From: Solicoccozyma terricola
Lineage: Eukaryota; Basidiomycota; Tremellomycetes; Filobasidiales; Piskurozymaceae
Assembly: GCA_001600875.1 (NCBI GenBank)
Contig: BCLD01000026.1
Span: 48,581 to 77,386, forward strand
Reading direction: 5' to 3'
DNA length: 28,806 bases
How positions within the stretch are numbered: the first letter of the stretch is position 1; every line of letters begins with the position of its first letter. This document shows, one piece after another, positions 28,203-28,806 of this stretch. The position numbers and the translations under genes were made by a program. The notes beneath the pieces are model-generated. The model saw only the letters and a program-made list of their open reading frames with translations. It ran no database searches and was not told where the DNA came from.

Positions 28203-28486
28203 TGTTACGAATAAGTGGTGCAAAACTGGGAATGATATTCGGTGATTTCTCCTACTACATCTCTAGCTCGATAACCTGAGTATTATGTAGTCCCAGACGA
28301 GTTCCCCTCTGCCACACTTGCATCCTACCTTATACTGATGCATCCTAGACTGATCCAGACTTGCTGACAGTGTTACGGACACTCATCCGTACTTGCTGAT
28401 AGTTGTTACGAATATAGTGGTGGCAAAACTGGGAATGATATTCGGTGAAGTCTTCTTCTACATCTCTAGCCCGATAACCTAGGTAT
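28203..28486 (+). repeat. Pair of 84-bp direct repeats, 201 bp apart
   Basis: Copies at 28203-28287 and 28404-28486 begin TGTTACGAATA and share GCAAAACTGGGAATGATATT, ACATCTCTAGC and CGATAACCT. The TGTTACG start suggests an LTR terminus of another family, but no matching right end was found. The second copy ends exactly at the LTR beginning at 28487. Confidence 0.7.
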
Positions 28487-28798
28487 TGTTGAATATCGGC
28501 ACTCTTCACGTGTCTAGGTTATCATGGCTGCGTCGCGTCCATGTCAACTGCTTTACTCGCCTCACCACCAAATGGGTTCTCTATGTTGAATATCGGCACT
28601 CTTCACGTGTCTAGGTTATCATGGCTGCGTCGCGTCCATCTCTACTGCTTTACTCGCCCCACCACCAAATGGGTTCTCTACTCTTCAACATTACTATAGT
28701 TGCTGAGGCAGAGATCCCAGGTAGGCTCTCTTGTAACTATAACTCTTCAACATTACTATAGTTGCTGAGGCAGAGATCCCAGTCCATTCCTCTTAACA
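28487..28798 (+). mobile_element. Two LTRs of the 27209 family, probably nested
   Basis: A first LTR start at 28487 runs 97 bases to 28583 and breaks after GGGTTCTCTA. A second full start follows at 28584 and runs to the CCCAG at 28720. After 21 divergent bases the sequence CTCTTCAACATTACTATAG resumes at 28743 and reaches TTAACA at 28798. The resumed part is what the first LTR would have next, so the second LTR appears to sit inside the first. Confidence 0.7.
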
Positions 28799-28806
28799 GA
28801 TTAAGA

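Overview
The window looks like nuclear DNA of a filamentous fungus, most likely an agaricomycete (inference). Introns are short (about 50-75 nt) with GTRNGY donors and CTRAC branch points. LTR retrotransposon debris, NIMA-type kinases and a fungal TPR/CHAT gene fit that reading. A few N calls (about 9397-9470 and 12574) show it is a draft assembly.

Left third (1-6300): a gene graveyard. It holds the tail of a TPR protein, a ferritin-like segment running in frame into an aldo/keto reductase with a frameshift, an alpha/beta hydrolase fragment that lost its serine nucleophile and stops exactly where an LTR begins, a small coiled-coil gene with two in-frame stops, a solo LTR with a perfect 5-bp target duplication, and a copia fragment.

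Kinase block (6300-11750), all on the minus strand: two related NIMA-like kinases, one intact with 10 exons and 356 residues (8156-9882), the other a truncated pseudogene (6306-7594). A more distant intact kinase with 8 exons and 266 residues lies at 10461-11747. Both intact models close in frame over every exon. An intact two-exon orphan gene follows (12476-13187).

Bacterial-looking block (16430-20330): a visibly GC-rich relic of a bacterial kelch/IPT-type protein with two frame-breaking mutations, then an intact intron-free 790-codon CHAT-domain protein with two duplicated membrane/linker modules at its N-terminus. These are the strongest candidates for horizontal transfer and for something new.

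Right part (20330-28806): low-complexity and tandem repeats, a decayed fungal TPR/CHAT gene whose frame stays readable for 2.5 kb despite one frameshift and three stop codons, an intact three-exon orphan gene converging on it, the 3' end of a copia element with its LTR, and a probably nested pair of LTRs of the same family. The window thus holds a complete bacterial-type CHAT protease beside relics of the fungus's own TPR and CHAT genes, near a local kinase family. A shared defence or cell-death role is only a hypothesis.
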